Origin: Dactylonectria macrodidyma
Taxonomy: Eukaryota > Ascomycota > Sordariomycetes > Hypocreales > Nectriaceae
Length of the DNA: 64,000 bases
Reading direction: 5' to 3'
Assembly: GCA_020744425.1 (NCBI GenBank)
Contig: JAGMUV010000031.1
Coordinates: 558,001 to 622,000 of the forward strand
The position numbers and the translations under genes were made by a program. The notes under the pieces are model-generated. The model searched no databases. It was not told the origin of the DNA and worked only from the letters and a program-made list of their open reading frames with translations. Numbering within the stretch: position 1 is the first letter of the stretch; every line of letters begins with the position of its first letter. Of the stretch, positions 1-10,679 are shown piece by piece.

Positions 1-218
1 ATGGTTGTTGAATTGAACTGGAATCACGATGATGAGATGGAATAAGAGAGAATCTCCTTGGTCCGTGCGCTAGATGCAATCTTCAAAACACTCAATAGTC
101 CGTGCGCTCATCAGCCACAACCATGATACCCGCGACATCTCAAACTGTAGACCTTCATGAAACCCACAAACTGAAAGACTCGTTCCGAAGGTTTGATGGC
201 GGGCCCGTAGGGGCCGGT

Positions 219-290
219 CTCCTGTGCCTGAGGAACGTAGAGACGAAGGTTCTTCCTTCCGCGTCCTCCTTACGCTCAGGCCACTTAGCG
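219..290. repeat. Short dispersed repeat, copy 1
   Basis: A stretch of about 70 bp centred on GAGGAACG...TTCTTCCTTCCGCG resembles positions 3022-3076, and its first part also resembles 43400-43425. The copies are imperfect, and no ends or coding capacity can be defined. It is probably a scrap of a transposon terminus. Nothing else in 1-530 is convincing as a gene; the longer reading frames there lack family resemblance. Confidence 0.35.
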
Positions 291-530
291 CCCTGGTCTT
301 TTCCAGCCACTAAGCCACAGCTCCGCCACCGTCCGTACCCTCCGCCCTACTGTCCGTACGTCCGTACATCCACGGAGAATTCGCTTCGAATAAATGGTTG
401 AAATGGTTGCCATTGGTCGCCCGACGCTCTCTTCAGTTTCGACCGCTTTCCACGTCAAACATGGCACGCCGTTTGCTTTACCTCTCCTTTCCCTCCTCAC
501 CACACCCGTGGCCCATATCCACTTGCTACC

Positions 531-995
531 ATGCCCCGGCAAGAACCAGTCAGTGTCCCAATTGATCAGATCCGCCGTACATTGGAAGATCTGGATCGGC
601 AACGCACTCAGAGAGCCGTCCACCGCCCGCAAGGGCCGGTCAGAGTCCATTTTGACGATGCCACTCTACAGGCTCTCGTCGAGCCCCGAAGGGAGCCGGT
701 CAGAGTCCCCCATGAGGAGATCCTCCGTATGTTGCAGCATCTGGACCGCCAGCACGCCGAAGACCGAGCCCGTCAAAGGGCCGGAGGGACCGAACGGATA
801 CAGCGGCCAACCACTTCTTCACCAAAGCGGCCTAGGGAACAGGAAGCGCTTCCAACTCCGCCACCCACGCAACCAAACCGCTCCCCGAAGAGGCCGAGGA
901 GGCCGCGGCCGATGCAGGAAACCGTCCAACTCCAGCGGGAGTCCATCAATTCTATTCTACAATACCATGAATCTTTATTTTCTACAATACCATGA
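531..995 (+). CDS. Hypothetical basic protein, 154 aa
   Basis: I do not recognise a family. The frame opens with ATG. Its first 80 residues contain two related blocks, one starting QEPVSVPIDQIRR and one starting REPVRVPHEEILR, each ending in LDRQ, so the region looks internally duplicated. The C-terminal half is rich in Pro, Arg and Lys and has two SPKRPR motifs that would suit nuclear localisation. The 3' end runs into a 20-bp direct repeat (TCTACAATACCATGAATCTT, at 956-975 and 979-998). A longer overlapping frame at 394-1284 has less protein-like composition. It could be a fragment of a transposon-encoded protein or a spurious frame. Confidence 0.3.
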   Translation: MPRQEPVSVPIDQIRRTLEDLDRQRTQRAVHRPQGPVRVHFDDATLQALVEPRREPVRVPHEEILRMLQHLDRQHAEDRARQRAGGTERIQRPTTSSPKRPREQEALPTPPPTQPNRSPKRPRRPRPMQETVQLQRESINSILQYHESLFSTIP

Positions 996-1284
996 ATCTT
1001 GCTTTCGCGACAAGGAGGAGGCATCCGCTTCACCACAATCCCTGCGCCACGTTTTTCCTCACCGCGCCACTTTCTTTCCTCTCGCGCCACTTTTTTGGAT
1101 CCACAGCGCGCACAGCAATCAATCTGCAACCCATCGCGTGCCCGTGCTGATCCAGATCGTTCTTCCCCTGGTGATTCATGATAACTCCTCGAATCGCATA
1201 GCATGGCTGGCTACCAACCTCAGCCAGCCTGTTCCGCAAGTTGGTCAATTGGAGCGTCAAGTGCCCATACGTTCAATTTCATAG

Positions 1285-1620
1285 AAATGAATTCTGCCAT
1301 CCTAGGGACTAGGGATGATCCCAGGTAAAATAAAATCTATGTATCCATCCATACTGACCGATATCGAGGCATCAACATCTAGCTTTTTTTACTCGTCTCT
1401 GCTTCACTTGCTCTAACGATCGGAGCGAGACCCTGTGGACTGATTGAATATGGCTCCGGAAGTGGTCTAAATGCTGAGGCTTTACGTTTCTGCACTAAGG
1501 GTGCTCATACCCTATCGCTTGACCACGTTGCTCGGCGCGCTCCCGTTCTACCAAGTGATGGTCATCAAAGTGGCCATTCCTGACAGGCACGAGCGCATGA
1601 AGTTGCTGTTAACTGCCAGT
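1285..1620. other. No gene recognised
   Basis: This AT-moderate spacer lies 3' of the membrane protein gene. It holds only short open frames, such as 1471-1665, without recognisable motifs. Confidence 0.5.
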
Positions 1621-1624
1621 TGTC

Positions 1625-2920
1625 CTAATTTAGAATCTCTAATCCGAAGCAGTCTAGCCCAGTGAGATCTCTAACCACTGTTGTAAAGCCATCGTTGTCT
1701 ACGGCAGCTTTTACCTCAAAGTCAATAAGATACCTAGTCACCATCCTGAAGCCATCCTTGCCCATAGTGGCCCAGATTTCAAGGCTGATAAGGTGAATTC
1801 CAAGAAGAAGGATGGCGGCTTGGATGGCGAACAGAGCAAAAGTAGGCTTGGAGAGGCGCCAGCGAGTCTCCCAGCGGAAGCTGTGCCATGTCTTGCAGAA
1901 ACCGGCAAATCCAGTTGTCGGGACGACTCTGCCGTCCAAGGAATGGTCGAAGGGAACAATTGCGTACTCGTCCCCGGGAAGCATAGCGGCCTCAATTCGG
2001 GCCAGTGTGACCTCGGCTGGAAGGGAAATGAAGAGGGAGTACGCCATAGCAGCGGCAATGAAGGAAACGGTCTTAGCGCCGAAGATAACGACTTCCTGGC
2101 GACTGCCCACAGTGATACTGCCACTAAGAATAAGTTGGCAGAAGAGCATGAATTGCTGACCTAGAACCTCCGTTGCAGCAAGAACAGCTGTTGGAACCAG
2201 CAGAAGCTTCCATTGCTTACCACTTGGCAACCGAGCGCAGAGACCTTTTTTGGACGGCATAGTAATGGTGGCGTGAGTCCAAGCCATATGAAGTGGAGCC
2301 ACGACAACAGACGTTAGAATGGCTGTCAGGATGACAGCGACAAAGGGGAAGAATCCATAAGGTCCACAGGGCGTCTGGGCGTGTCCAAGAACCGGATTCA
2401 CAACAATTTGAATAGCCTTCGCAACCACGGTGTAGATAATAGCGAAGCGCCAGCCCCGCCATAGAGACCAGAAACCAGCGGCCGCCCGCAAGTGCTGGAT
2501 AGTTGTTTGGATGTGAGCGGTTATTGGCTTCGGCGTCCTGAGGGTGGCAGCTGATACTAGAAGACGTTTTGCGTTTCGGTCTTCTTCGGAGCCACTTAGC
2601 GGATTGTCGACAGCGATGGCTTTGGGGGAAACCTCGATCATAGTGAGGGTATTTACGACATGACCGAGTGTGTAGGAGACCTTTGAATTGGCTGTCAGCT
2701 TGTCTCCACCACGCAGGCTTGTATGTTGACGTACGGATATTGAGACGGCGGCCATGAGGTAAAGTGTCCCGAACAACAAAAGAGCGATCCAAGTAGGCAT
2801 TGGCTCGCCTTCGTTCTGGTCGAAATGAGCGACCATTTCGCTTGAAGAAAAGACATAGCTATTGATAGCTTCAAACAACCGCCGCACCAGGAGCTGGCTG
2901 ATCGCCTTGTTGATGGTCAT
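1625..2920 (-). CDS. Fungal multi-pass membrane protein, one intron
   Basis: The reading frame extends upstream to 3214, but the preferred start is the ATG at 2920 (MTINKAISQLLVRRLFEAIN), which begins the conserved-looking part. The extension covers non-coding and transposon-flank DNA. An in-frame 54-bp segment at 2681-2734 begins GTACGT and ends AAAG. Its removal joins two hydrophobic blocks, so it is probably an intron; the product is then about 413 aa. At least five hydrophobic stretches can be seen, separated by loops containing VSPKAIAVDNPL and MLPGDEYAIVPFD. The architecture matches a fungal family of uncharacterised membrane proteins that databases often mislabel as ubiquitin-related; that assignment is from memory. 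No function is claimed. A piggyBac element sits about 170 bp upstream of the start and may separate the gene from its promoter. Confidence 0.7.
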   Translation of the reverse strand: MTINKAISQLLVRRLFEAINSYVFSSSEMVAHFDQNEGEPMPTWIALLLFGTLYLMAAVSISVRQHTSLRGGDKLTANSKVSYTLGHVVNTLTMIEVSPKAIAVDNPLSGSEEDRNAKRLLVSAATLRTPKPITAHIQTTIQHLRAAAGFWSLWRGWRFAIIYTVVAKAIQIVVNPVLGHAQTPCGPYGFFPFVAVILTAILTSVVVAPLHMAWTHATITMPSKKGLCARLPSGKQWKLLLVPTAVLAATEVLGQQFMLFCQLILSGSITVGSRQEVVIFGAKTVSFIAAAMAYSLFISLPAEVTLARIEAAMLPGDEYAIVPFDHSLDGRVVPTTGFAGFCKTWHSFRWETRWRLSKPTFALFAIQAAILLLGIHLISLEIWATMGKDGFRMVTRYLIDFEVKAAVDNDGFTTVVRDLTGLDCFGLEILN

Positions 2921-3021
2921 GTTGACGGTAGTATAGGGACGTGGAGATGGTGCCACAGGATAATGTAACAGGGACGGGAGAACCTGAGATCGGGGTGGTG
3001 CCTTTGGCCTTGTTGTCTTGC

Positions 3022-3076
3022 TGCCTTGAGGAACGAAGGGTTCTTCCTTCCGCGCCATCCGTAAACTCGGGCCACC
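3022..3076. repeat. Short dispersed repeat, copy 2
   Basis: This resembles positions 219-290 (GAGGAACGAAGGGTTCTTCC and flanking bases). It lies between the membrane gene and the left end of the piggyBac element. Confidence 0.35.
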
Positions 3077-3091
3077 AGACGATCCGTGCTC

Positions 3092-5568
3092 ATCTCCTGA
3101 GTGCGCAAACGCCTCCAACCAGGTCACGACGAGGGGTTCGATCCAATCAGAAGGCGCCAAAAAAAGGGTACGTAATTCCTCTGCTAAATTAGGTGGTGAT
3201 AGAAGTCCCAACAATGCTTCGTATTACAAATCGCAACATCACAAATACGGCATCCGTGAGAGGTCTGACTCCGCACATCCGGCCTCTTCATCTTCTTCTT
3301 TTCCTCATTGCCGCTGACCTCCGTAAGAGGGCTCCATTCCGGGGCTCTTACTCTTAGCTGCCCCTGCCGACAGCCCTGACAGGCTAGGCAGTCTGACTTT
3401 ACCTTGCGGTTGACATGATTGATCTTGCGATCGATGTGTTCCCTCTGTAATTCGGGTTGTTGTAGATCACGCTCGTCTCCGGCTCGGTAATGCCTCCTTG
3501 CTTGACTGTTATGGCCGTAGGTATTAAATAATTCGTTATAAATGCACTCTCGCCACTCCCTTTGATTCGTATATCTCCTCCAATTTGGCTGCGGTCCGTG
3601 AAGTTGAGCAATATAGCTGTTAACGAGGGTCACGTCAAGGAGGAAAGTCCATGCAAGTGCCTGCCACGCACCACGGCGTAGGGGATGATCGTACTTATAA
3701 TATGACCTCAATTGGTCACCACGGTCAACGTGATTCTTTTGGTCGTTATAAGTAGCAGCCACTGTCGGTATGTTGATCTCTTTGGTAGCTTCGTTGCCCA
3801 AAAAACGCCGTATTGGCTTGGCTTCTGACTTCCGTGATGACGGCTTCTTCCTCTGCCGGACGACACGCTCATCGTCGGCGCCGGTAAACACGGTAGTTAA
3901 AAATAACACAAGCTTGTTGTCTTTCCAGGCGATTTGGTTGACCTATAGATATAGAACGAAGACGAATTAGTAGGGATTTCTCAGCTAAAAGTGTCTGAAG
4001 CTAGTACCTGGTTGTCAGGGGTTGGGATCGCCTTGACGGTATTGAATTCGTACATTTTTTTGACCTTGCCGTCATTATTCTTATCATCCACTAGTTCCTG
4101 GTTGATGCCGCTATTTGTACGAGCCGTGCCTGTGGCACCGAAGCCGTGGCTGCGGAGGTTGCGGAAGAGGGGAGACGATGAGAAAAGGTTATCCACAAAT
4201 ACGTGATATCTCGCTTCTGGCAGCACATTTGTAAGGGCAACGACGACAGCTTGAGTCGAATTCGGTGTGAAAGACTTGTCTTCTGTACTAGGGGCTTTGG
4301 CTGTGACTTTTCTTCGCTTGCTTGGCCGACCTCGTGATGATGACTTCTGCGTTGAAATTTCATCGCCAACGGCACCATGCGGTTTCTCCTTGACGTGCCA
4401 AATCCACCGAAAAAAGAAGCCGCATTGGGCGATAACCCATATCTTGAAGCCCACGGGGTCAGGCTTGCTTTTGATAACCGTTATGTCGTCGCTTTTGCCG
4501 GTATAACAGATCATACACTCATCGACGGCAAGGTGAGACCCGGGCCGGAATATCCGCATGGATACGGCTTGCATATGGTCAGACCACTCTTCAACGCATT
4601 GGAATACCTTCGGAATAGGTACAGTTTCGTCAAATTTGGTGTGGTCAAAGGGACGAAGGTGCCTGTGGATAAGCTGAAATTTGTTGTGTAACGGGTCAGG
4701 ACCACTTGGCTGGCGGCTCTGCCGCCAAGCCGAATTCTTCGCCACAACGCCATCGAGTTGATTCTCGAATCTTCTACATTAAAGAAGATATAACGCGTCT
4801 TCACGCGCCCAGGTTGTATTTAGATTCTTTCCTTTCTTCTTCACCTTGAAAGTAAACAGCATAGGGACTAGTTAGTTGAATCAACTCGCTAGAGGCCTTT
4901 CACATGTTGCATGAGATCAACTTGATAAATGAGTGCGCAGGACGTTGATCACCGGGCTTGGGGGGTTTCCAATAGCCTCGTATCGTCTTTTCTTTATGCA
5001 CACCCATATAAATTAGCGCACCAATCGTCGTTAACACCTCTGAGACCGTTGTTCCTTCCCATTTGTGTAGTTTTGAAGTCCGCTCCATCGGGGTATTCCA
5101 GCTGTCAATAACGCCGTTTTCTTTGAGCCACGTGATCCAGGAATTTTTGTAAGATACCCATTTCTCAACGAGTGATATGGGTAGAAAGAGCTGGAATAGT
5201 TGTAGAGGCGTTGGAGGCAGTGTGTTAATGTGAAAAGGGCGTGTTTCTACGTGGAAAGGCTCGAAGTTGGTGCCTCGATCATTTTCAGCCGGAAAATCAA
5301 CGGCGCGCGTAGGGTCATTTGGCCACAGGCGGCGACTGTGCTCCTCCCTGATAAAGCTCCTGTCATCATAGGGGTTGATGACCCGTATCTCTTCTAGAAT
5401 CGGAGGGGAAGTCATTGATGAAATCAAAATAATTTGATGGTGTTTAAGGTGGGAAATAGCATTAATTTCTTATCGGATTAAACTTTTCGTACCCCTCACG
5501 TACTTCCGAGGTGCCCGTGATCATGTGGGGCGAGGTACGCCTTGGAGGTGTTTGCGCACTCAGGAGAT
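3092..5568 (-). mobile_element. piggyBac-type DNA transposon with 27-bp inverted ends
   Basis: The left end at 3092-3118 (ATCTCCTGAGTGCGCAAAC...) and the right end at 5542-5568 are inverted copies that differ at one of 27 positions. They enclose a single three-exon transposase gene read on the minus strand. Total length is about 2.48 kb, normal for the superfamily. The flanks do not show the TTAA duplication typical of piggyBac: left is ...GTGCTC, right is AGGCCC.... Either the family uses another target, the true tips extend further, or a flank was rearranged. Confidence 0.8.
3184..5415 (-). CDS. piggyBac transposase (DDE_Tnp_1_7), three exons
   Basis: The exons read by splice signals are 5415-4904, 4773-4008 and 3942-3184, giving about 678 aa. 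Intron 1 is 130 bp (GTGAAA..ATGTAG) and intron 2 is 65 bp (GTACTA..CTATAG). Both restore one frame. The catalytic acidic residues are visible in HLAVDECMICYTGK, in VFVDNLFSSSPLF and in NHVDRGDQLRSYYKYD. The C-terminus carries a Cys-rich zinc module (CLACQG ... CRICDVAIC ... CWDFYHH) like those that end other piggyBac transposases. No premature stop was seen, so the gene could be functional. The ATG at 5427 is an alternative start. The C-terminal third is clearly related to the fragments at 5623-6600 and 10179-10670, but those belong to other subfamilies. Confidence 0.85.
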
Positions 5569-5622
5569 AGGCCCACTAGATTAATCGATTCATATACTAA
5601 GATTCAAGGTACCTCTATTCCC

Positions 5623-6600
5623 CTATAGATTTTGGGTATGCCAAAGGTACCAACAATCTCCATCAATACATAGCGGTACGTTACAGTCTAAGCAGCCCTT
5701 TCGAGTCCTTTTTCGCTGTTGCGGCTGCTGAGTGAGGCTATTCCCAGATATGTCGCCTAGAGCCTGGCGCCTTAATGCTTTCCTACTACCGCAATAGGAG
5801 CAAGGTGAATTAGCCCCCCTTGATCCCTTGCGATGGTGCTGCCAAGGAATAACCGTTTTCCTCTTATCTGAAGCCCGCTGAGGTCGTGAATGTCTTCGAC
5901 CTCCTGCTAATGGTCCAAATTGTTGAATAAGCTGGGATGCAAGCCGTCGCCGCCATTGGTACTGGTTCTTGGCCTTTTGCCACTCGGGCTTGCCCCAGAG
6001 CTGCAGGAAGAAGCTATTCACAACGATCACTTCTAGCAGGAAATTCCAAGCAAGGGCTTGCCAGCCTCCTCGACGAATAGGGCGGCAGTATTGATAATAA
6101 GACCTCATCTGGTCACTTATATCAACCCCATTCATCTTATGGTTATATTCGTCAATTGCCTCAGCCACCGGGAGGTTCTTCCGGACGTCTGGGCCGAAGG
6201 CTTCTTTCCGGGCAGCCCGCTTTCCAGCAGAGCTTCCGGCCGGCCGGCGCCAGAGACGGATAACCTCCCGGCCGTCTCGGAAGACGGTTGTCAAGAAGAG
6301 GACAAGGGCGTTATCCTTCCAGGTGAATTGGTTGACCTATGAAGAGACAAATTGATCAGTATGGAGATATCTATAGAAAGCAGTTTGCAATACCATACCT
6401 CCCCATCTAAGGTAGGGATGCAATGGATCTGACCCCAAGGAATACCCTGGCCTTCTGCTTCCTTCTTGGCGATGAGGATCTTATCTATCCCACTGTCTTT
6501 CCGGCAGGTCCCGGAAGCTTGTGACGGGACAAGAGCACGAACGAGGTCGAGTGCGATTTGGGCAAAATGATTGTTTACGAGGAGAGAAAGAGATTCCTAA
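5623..6600 (-). pseudogene. piggyBac transposase remnant (C-terminal part)
   Basis: Two exons remain. The first spans about 6600-6399 and contains the piggyBac-like GTCRKDSGIDK and ends in PTLDGE. After an intron (6398-6337, GTATGG..TTCATAG) the second runs 6336-5623 and starts VNQFTWKDNALVLFLTTVF. The second exon holds the late conserved block (NHKMNGVDISDQMRSYYQY) and a C-terminal zinc module (CSYCGS ... GCLDCNVPLC ... CWYLWH). The first two catalytic regions are missing. The junction with unrelated DNA is near 6600. Divergence from the 3184-5415 protein shows it is a different subfamily, not a copy. Confidence 0.8.
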
Positions 6601-6701
6601 GGAAAACTCTGACTTAAGCTATTTACACAAATCTTCATAAGTTAAATGAGACTATTCATAAAGTATGAAAGTCACATGATCGTTCCCTCACAAGTAGCAT
6701 A

Positions 6702-8075
6702 CGATGAACCAGCGCTCTTGGCATCTACTGTAGTATTGTATCTGGTCATTGTCAAGCGTGATCTAGAACTCGCGAAGGATGGCCTTATCGTAGTCGGCTA
6801 AGGCGTAAGCGTTGAGGTCTCCATTCTACACCGGATCTTGTGCGTGGAATACCGCCGATTGTTCAGGTGAAATCATCACTGGACTCCGATACCGTCGCGG
6901 CGGCCGTGGAGGTTGAGCTTGCGTCTGAGATTTTCTCGGCCGCCCTCCTGTACCAGGGGCAGGGCCACGACGACCACGACGACCACGACGACCATGAGAC
7001 GGCTGTGCGGAAGGCTGCCTCGAGCGACGGGGAAGAGGGCTCTTATCCACTGACTCATCCTCGTTCTCGCCCTTCTCGTCTTTGTCCCCTGGTTCGGAAT
7101 CGCACTATACCCCTAATTGCTCGAGATACCTCCGTGGCCGAGCAGGCGAGAGAAGCAAATTGAAGTAGTCTTCGGCGTCAATATCCGATTCAGAGATTTC
7201 TCCCTTGTCACCCATATTTATCCCGTCCCGTTCTGGACAAGCGCCATGACCGTCGGCTAATCCAGTGGTTAGCCTGCACAACGACGATGATCACGGCCAG
7301 GGATACCTTCTCCAGGCTCATGAGGAACTGCAAAGACGCCCAGTTGAGATATCGAGGGAGTCAGGGAGACAGTCTCCCCTGCACGGCGCCGTGAACGATG
7401 GTCGCGCTGTATAGCCACCTGCCTTGCCTTCGCCTCGGCCTTGGAAGCATCATCTTGCGAGTCCTTCCCGCCCTTACAGAACCTAGAAGCTAAGTATGAG
7501 TACTCAGTATCAGTTGTGCTGCTTGGGACAGTAGATGGATCAGAATGTGAGGCGATTTGATCGGTCGTTGGCTGTACGGGCGGTGAGGGAGCAAGAGTCC
7601 GGAAGTTGCGCAAGCTTTGTTGGGTTGGGGGGATTGGCGTCCCCAGCACCACCTGCGGCTGGCTAATTGGCTCTTCAAATAACCTCCTCGCCGTGTGAAG
7701 TTGCCGTAGCCTCTCTGGCGAAGTAGGCTGGGTTCCGGATCTCCCGTTCGGAGGCGAAAGGCCTGCATCACCATCGGTTCTCTTTGGGGCACGTCTCTCA
7801 GCTGACGAAGGACGGACAGCGAGACTCCTCAATATCATGATCGCGCCTCTAGATCTGGAGTACTTCAGTTAGTTAGTACTCAACGTTTCACGGAATGGGG
7901 AGACACAGCTGACATGAGAATTGTTCTGAGTACGACAATCCAGGCAGTTCTTCGTGTTCCCAGCAGATTTCACTTTGCTGACAAAGTCACCCGCTGGCTT
8001 CTCCTCGCCACAGCGGGCACAGACGATGGAAATTAAGTCATCCTGAAGCCTTTGAGGAGCAGGCTTAGGATTCAT
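6702..8075 (-). pseudogene. Hel-1 Rep-helicase N-terminal fragment
   Basis: Exon 1 is about 8075-7930, with a CxxC...CxxC zinc motif (CARCGEEKPAGDF). Exon 2 is about 7838-7300, low complexity and ending near a QLGVF motif. Exon 3 starts near 7230. The exon-3 frame contains the family's PVMISPEQSAVFHAQDPV and then a stop at 6826-6828 where the full copy reads Trp (TGG to TAG). A GACGACCAC triplet-type expansion lies at 6966-7000. The rest of the protein is deleted, so it is non-functional. Confidence 0.75.
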
Positions 8076-8338
8076 TGCTTAATTCTGCAAAACATCAAGA
8101 AGCGTTGCGAACAAAATGGAGATCGTGTCAAGCGAAAATCTCCAAAGTAAACAAACCAGGGTTGCTGCCAGCTGTAAAAACTAAAGGCCCACTTTTTAAG
8201 GGCCATCATCCAGTTGCCGAACGTTTTGCGGCCGTCAACACAAAATTTTGGACCAATCAGAAACTTTCGGTCAATCTTGCACCAGACCCTCATATTAGGA
8301 AAACTTAAGAACTGATGTAGAGTCAGCCTTCGGCTGAA
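6702..8338 (-). mobile_element. Hel-1 Helitron, 5'-terminal fragment (copy C)
   Basis: This fragment retains the 5' end of the Hel-1 family: minus-strand TTCAGCCGAAGGCTGACTC, whose tip is at 8338. It matches the full copy colinearly through exon 1, exon 2 and the beginning of the main Rep-helicase exon, then stops near 6702. The whole Rep catalytic part, the helicase and the 3' end are absent. It shares base-level similarity with 40800-42416 over most of its length. Confidence 0.8.
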
Positions 8339-8850
8339 TTAATCTGATATCCGATTCGTGATGAGCCTCATCGCGCTTGGCCCTAAAGGGCATAGCGAGC
8401 GGGGTGGGCAGACCGGTTCCACTTTGCCAAGAGCGCCAATTTCTCGAGTTTCTACGGTACTACTATGATAATTTTAGCGGGGAAAACTCTTTCTCTTTTT
8501 AGTGGCGTTTTAGTGGCTTGGCAGGCAAGGACTTTTGACGCGGACCTCCGTAGTCCCCTAAGAGGCGTCGCAACTGAGCACTAGGGGCAGGGGCCTCTGT
8601 CACTGCGGCCGCTGACTGTTCAAGCCCCTGCAAACTGGTCCACGCGTAGCTATCCAGGCTCCACAATTTGCGGAGGTTTCCGTGACGCGCCGACACCGAA
8701 CAACTGTCTGCTTTGCATGCTTGATGTGTCTGCTCTCTTCAAAATGATCTTGTTTCTCCTCCAGCAAGGAACCCCTCCGACATTTGCGAATACGCCGGCG
8801 ATACTGCACATATCTTTTTCTCCCGCCCCGAGCGGGCCTGAAAACGGGTA

Positions 8851-9678
8851 ATGGAGACGTCTGCGCTTATCCAAAGGATAAAGCTCGACCATGGCATGGT
8901 CAAACCCTCCGACGACCCGGACACCAGGCTTGCCGTCGTTGTCTTCCTCTCTATTGCCCTGTACAACGTCATCGAGCTTGCATTCATTATCTATGCCAGC
9001 TTTAAGAAACGCAGTGGCATATACTTCTGGAGTTTCGTTGTCGCAACATGCGGGATTCTACCCAACTGCATCGCTTGGCTCCTAAAATGCTTTGGTGTCA
9101 ATCCCTCGGCGGCATTTGTCTATGCCACCATGATCGTCGTCGGATGGGTTTGCATGGTGACTGGGCAGTCTATCGTGCTGTACTCCCGGCTACATCTCGT
9201 CGACCATGACCCTAGCCACCTGCGGTTCGTTCTCGCTATGATCATAACCAACGTCATCGTCTCCCACGTCCCCGTTATTATCATGGTATATGGCATAAAT
9301 TCAACGCACGCCGAACTTTATGCCTCGGTCTATTCTGTGTACGCAAAAGTCACTGTCACCCTATTTTTCGTGCAGGAGGTGGTAATCTCGGGGTTGTACA
9401 TCTTCGCGACTGTTCGGCTCTTTCGAGATTCGATATGGCACGCTAAGTCGGCGCGCCAGAGGATGGTCCGGCATCTCGTTATCATGAACATCATCATCGT
9501 CTTGCTTGATATCACGATCCTGGGACTAGAGTATTCGGGGCACTACCAGCTCCAGACGGCCTACAAGGGGATGGCCTACTCGATCAAGCTCAAGATCGAG
9601 TTCAGAATCCTCAATGGCCTCGTTGATCTGGCAAGCCAGGGTGGTCGTCAATTCAATCTGGGACGTAGATTGAGTTGA
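8851..9678 (+). CDS. DUF7703-like seven-TM fungal membrane protein
   Basis: This is a 275-aa intronless frame from ATG 8851. A short N-terminal tail is followed by about seven hydrophobic helices. Motifs that recall the DUF7703 family are ALYNVIEL in helix 1, SGIYFWSFVVATCGI in helix 2, a GQSIVLYSRLHLV helix end, and the closing SIKLKIEFRILN. The family is fungus-specific and uncharacterised; a sensory or receptor-like role is often suspected from topology only. The frame is intact and its codon use looks host-like. Flanks are transposon debris on both sides (Hel-1 fragment 0.5 kb upstream, piggyBac relic 0.5 kb downstream). The family name is from memory. Confidence 0.75.
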   Translation: METSALIQRIKLDHGMVKPSDDPDTRLAVVVFLSIALYNVIELAFIIYASFKKRSGIYFWSFVVATCGILPNCIAWLLKCFGVNPSAAFVYATMIVVGWVCMVTGQSIVLYSRLHLVDHDPSHLRFVLAMIITNVIVSHVPVIIMVYGINSTHAELYASVYSVYAKVTVTLFFVQEVVISGLYIFATVRLFRDSIWHAKSARQRMVRHLVIMNIIIVLLDITILGLEYSGHYQLQTAYKGMAYSIKLKIEFRILNGLVDLASQGGRQFNLGRRLS

Positions 9679-9679
9679 A

Positions 9680-10070
9680 ACATGGGTGGCACGGTCTGTT
9701 ATATGGTATGTGCAGGCTCGCACGGTTCACATGTTGATCTTTCGTCCACCGGAGGCGTCGGTGGATTGAATTGATGACCACCCTGGGCCAGGCAAGCACC
9801 GATGCCGAGACGAGATCCATCGATCGCAGCAGTCATGTTCACACCGATAGCCGCAGGGTTACATCCAGTCCCTCTCAGCGTCAATTCCTTCGCTCACACA
9901 ATGCTTAAGAACCTTTTGAAGGGTTGTCAGTGCTCGTTGAGTTTGCTCTATAGGATCGATTGTGCGCGACCAATGCTGTTGGTAGGCCATATCAAGGTGA
10001 TCGATGCACTGTGACAGGCAACTACTACGTAGAAAGGTCACAAAATATCGACGCTACGAAAAACTTGGTC
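9680..10070. other. No gene recognised
   Basis: Spacer between the 7-TM gene and the palindrome at 10075. Only short frames without recognisable motifs are present. Confidence 0.5.
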
Positions 10071-10074
10071 ACGT

Positions 10075-10165
10075 GCGTTACTGATTACTGATTGATTGAT
10101 TAGGGGCTTACTGATACTGATAACGTATCAGTATCAATCAGTAATCAGTACTGGTTGATAACTGA
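10075..10165. repeat. Imperfect palindrome of TACTGAT repeats
   Basis: The left arm (TTACTGATTACTGATTGATTGA) is mirrored by a right arm ending ATCAATCAGTAATCAGTA. The core (ACTGATACTGATAACGTATCAGTATC) can fold back on itself. The palindrome directly abuts the piggyBac relic at 10179, so it may be a foldback element or a repair product at that insertion. Confidence 0.55.
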
Positions 10166-10178
10166 CTGCTTGTTGGGA

Positions 10179-10670
10179 CCTCTGGACCGCGGTGACCAAC
10201 TGAGGTCATATTTGGGCTTCGAACACCGTGTGCGCCGAGGGGGTTGGCAAGCCCTAGCTTGGTCCTACCTAATTGACGTCATTGTAGTCAACAGTTACCT
10301 TCTTCAGCTACGCGGCAAGCCTATTTGGAAGTCATATACACGTCAGGCTAAGTGGCGAGGGCGCCTTGTTGATGACCTCGTCCAGGCGTACAGCGGTCAA
10401 TCTGACTCTAGGCAGAGGTTTCGGGCGGGAGACGAATTTACGCCTCTGTCACAGCATAAATACGTCCAGCGAGGGAAAAAGGGTAACTGCCTCGCATGTC
10501 AGGGCGTACGCCGTGGAGAGGTCAGGTCACGAAGCTCGCGGCGGCCGTTGAGTGAGGCCGACGGCAACAGGGTCCGGATCCGGCGGCAGTCTCGCGGTGG
10601 CTGTGACCAGTGCGGTGTAGCTCTTTGTAGCTCGCAGGATTGCTGGGACTTCTATCACCATACAAAATAG
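10179..10670 (+). pseudogene. piggyBac transposase remnant (last third)
   Basis: The frame resembles the end of the 3184-5415 transposase: DRGDQLRSYLGFEH, RRGGWQALAWSYLIDVIVVNSYL, and a C-terminal zinc module (CLACQGVRRG ... GCDQCGVALC ... CWDFYHH). It has no catalytic N-terminal two thirds and no inverted ends. It is a separate subfamily from the intact copy. Confidence 0.8.
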
Positions 10671-10679
10671 GTGGGAATT

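Noticed and set aside
394..1284. 296-codon open frame overlapping the 531-995 ORF
   Set aside because: Its composition is Ser/Arg/Pro-rich with no domain-like pattern, and it crosses the 20-bp direct repeat; most likely a shadow.
2921..3214. N-terminal 98 codons of the 529-codon membrane-protein frame
   Set aside because: This stretch overlaps a dispersed repeat and the piggyBac end and lacks the hydrophobic pattern of the rest; the start was placed at 2920.
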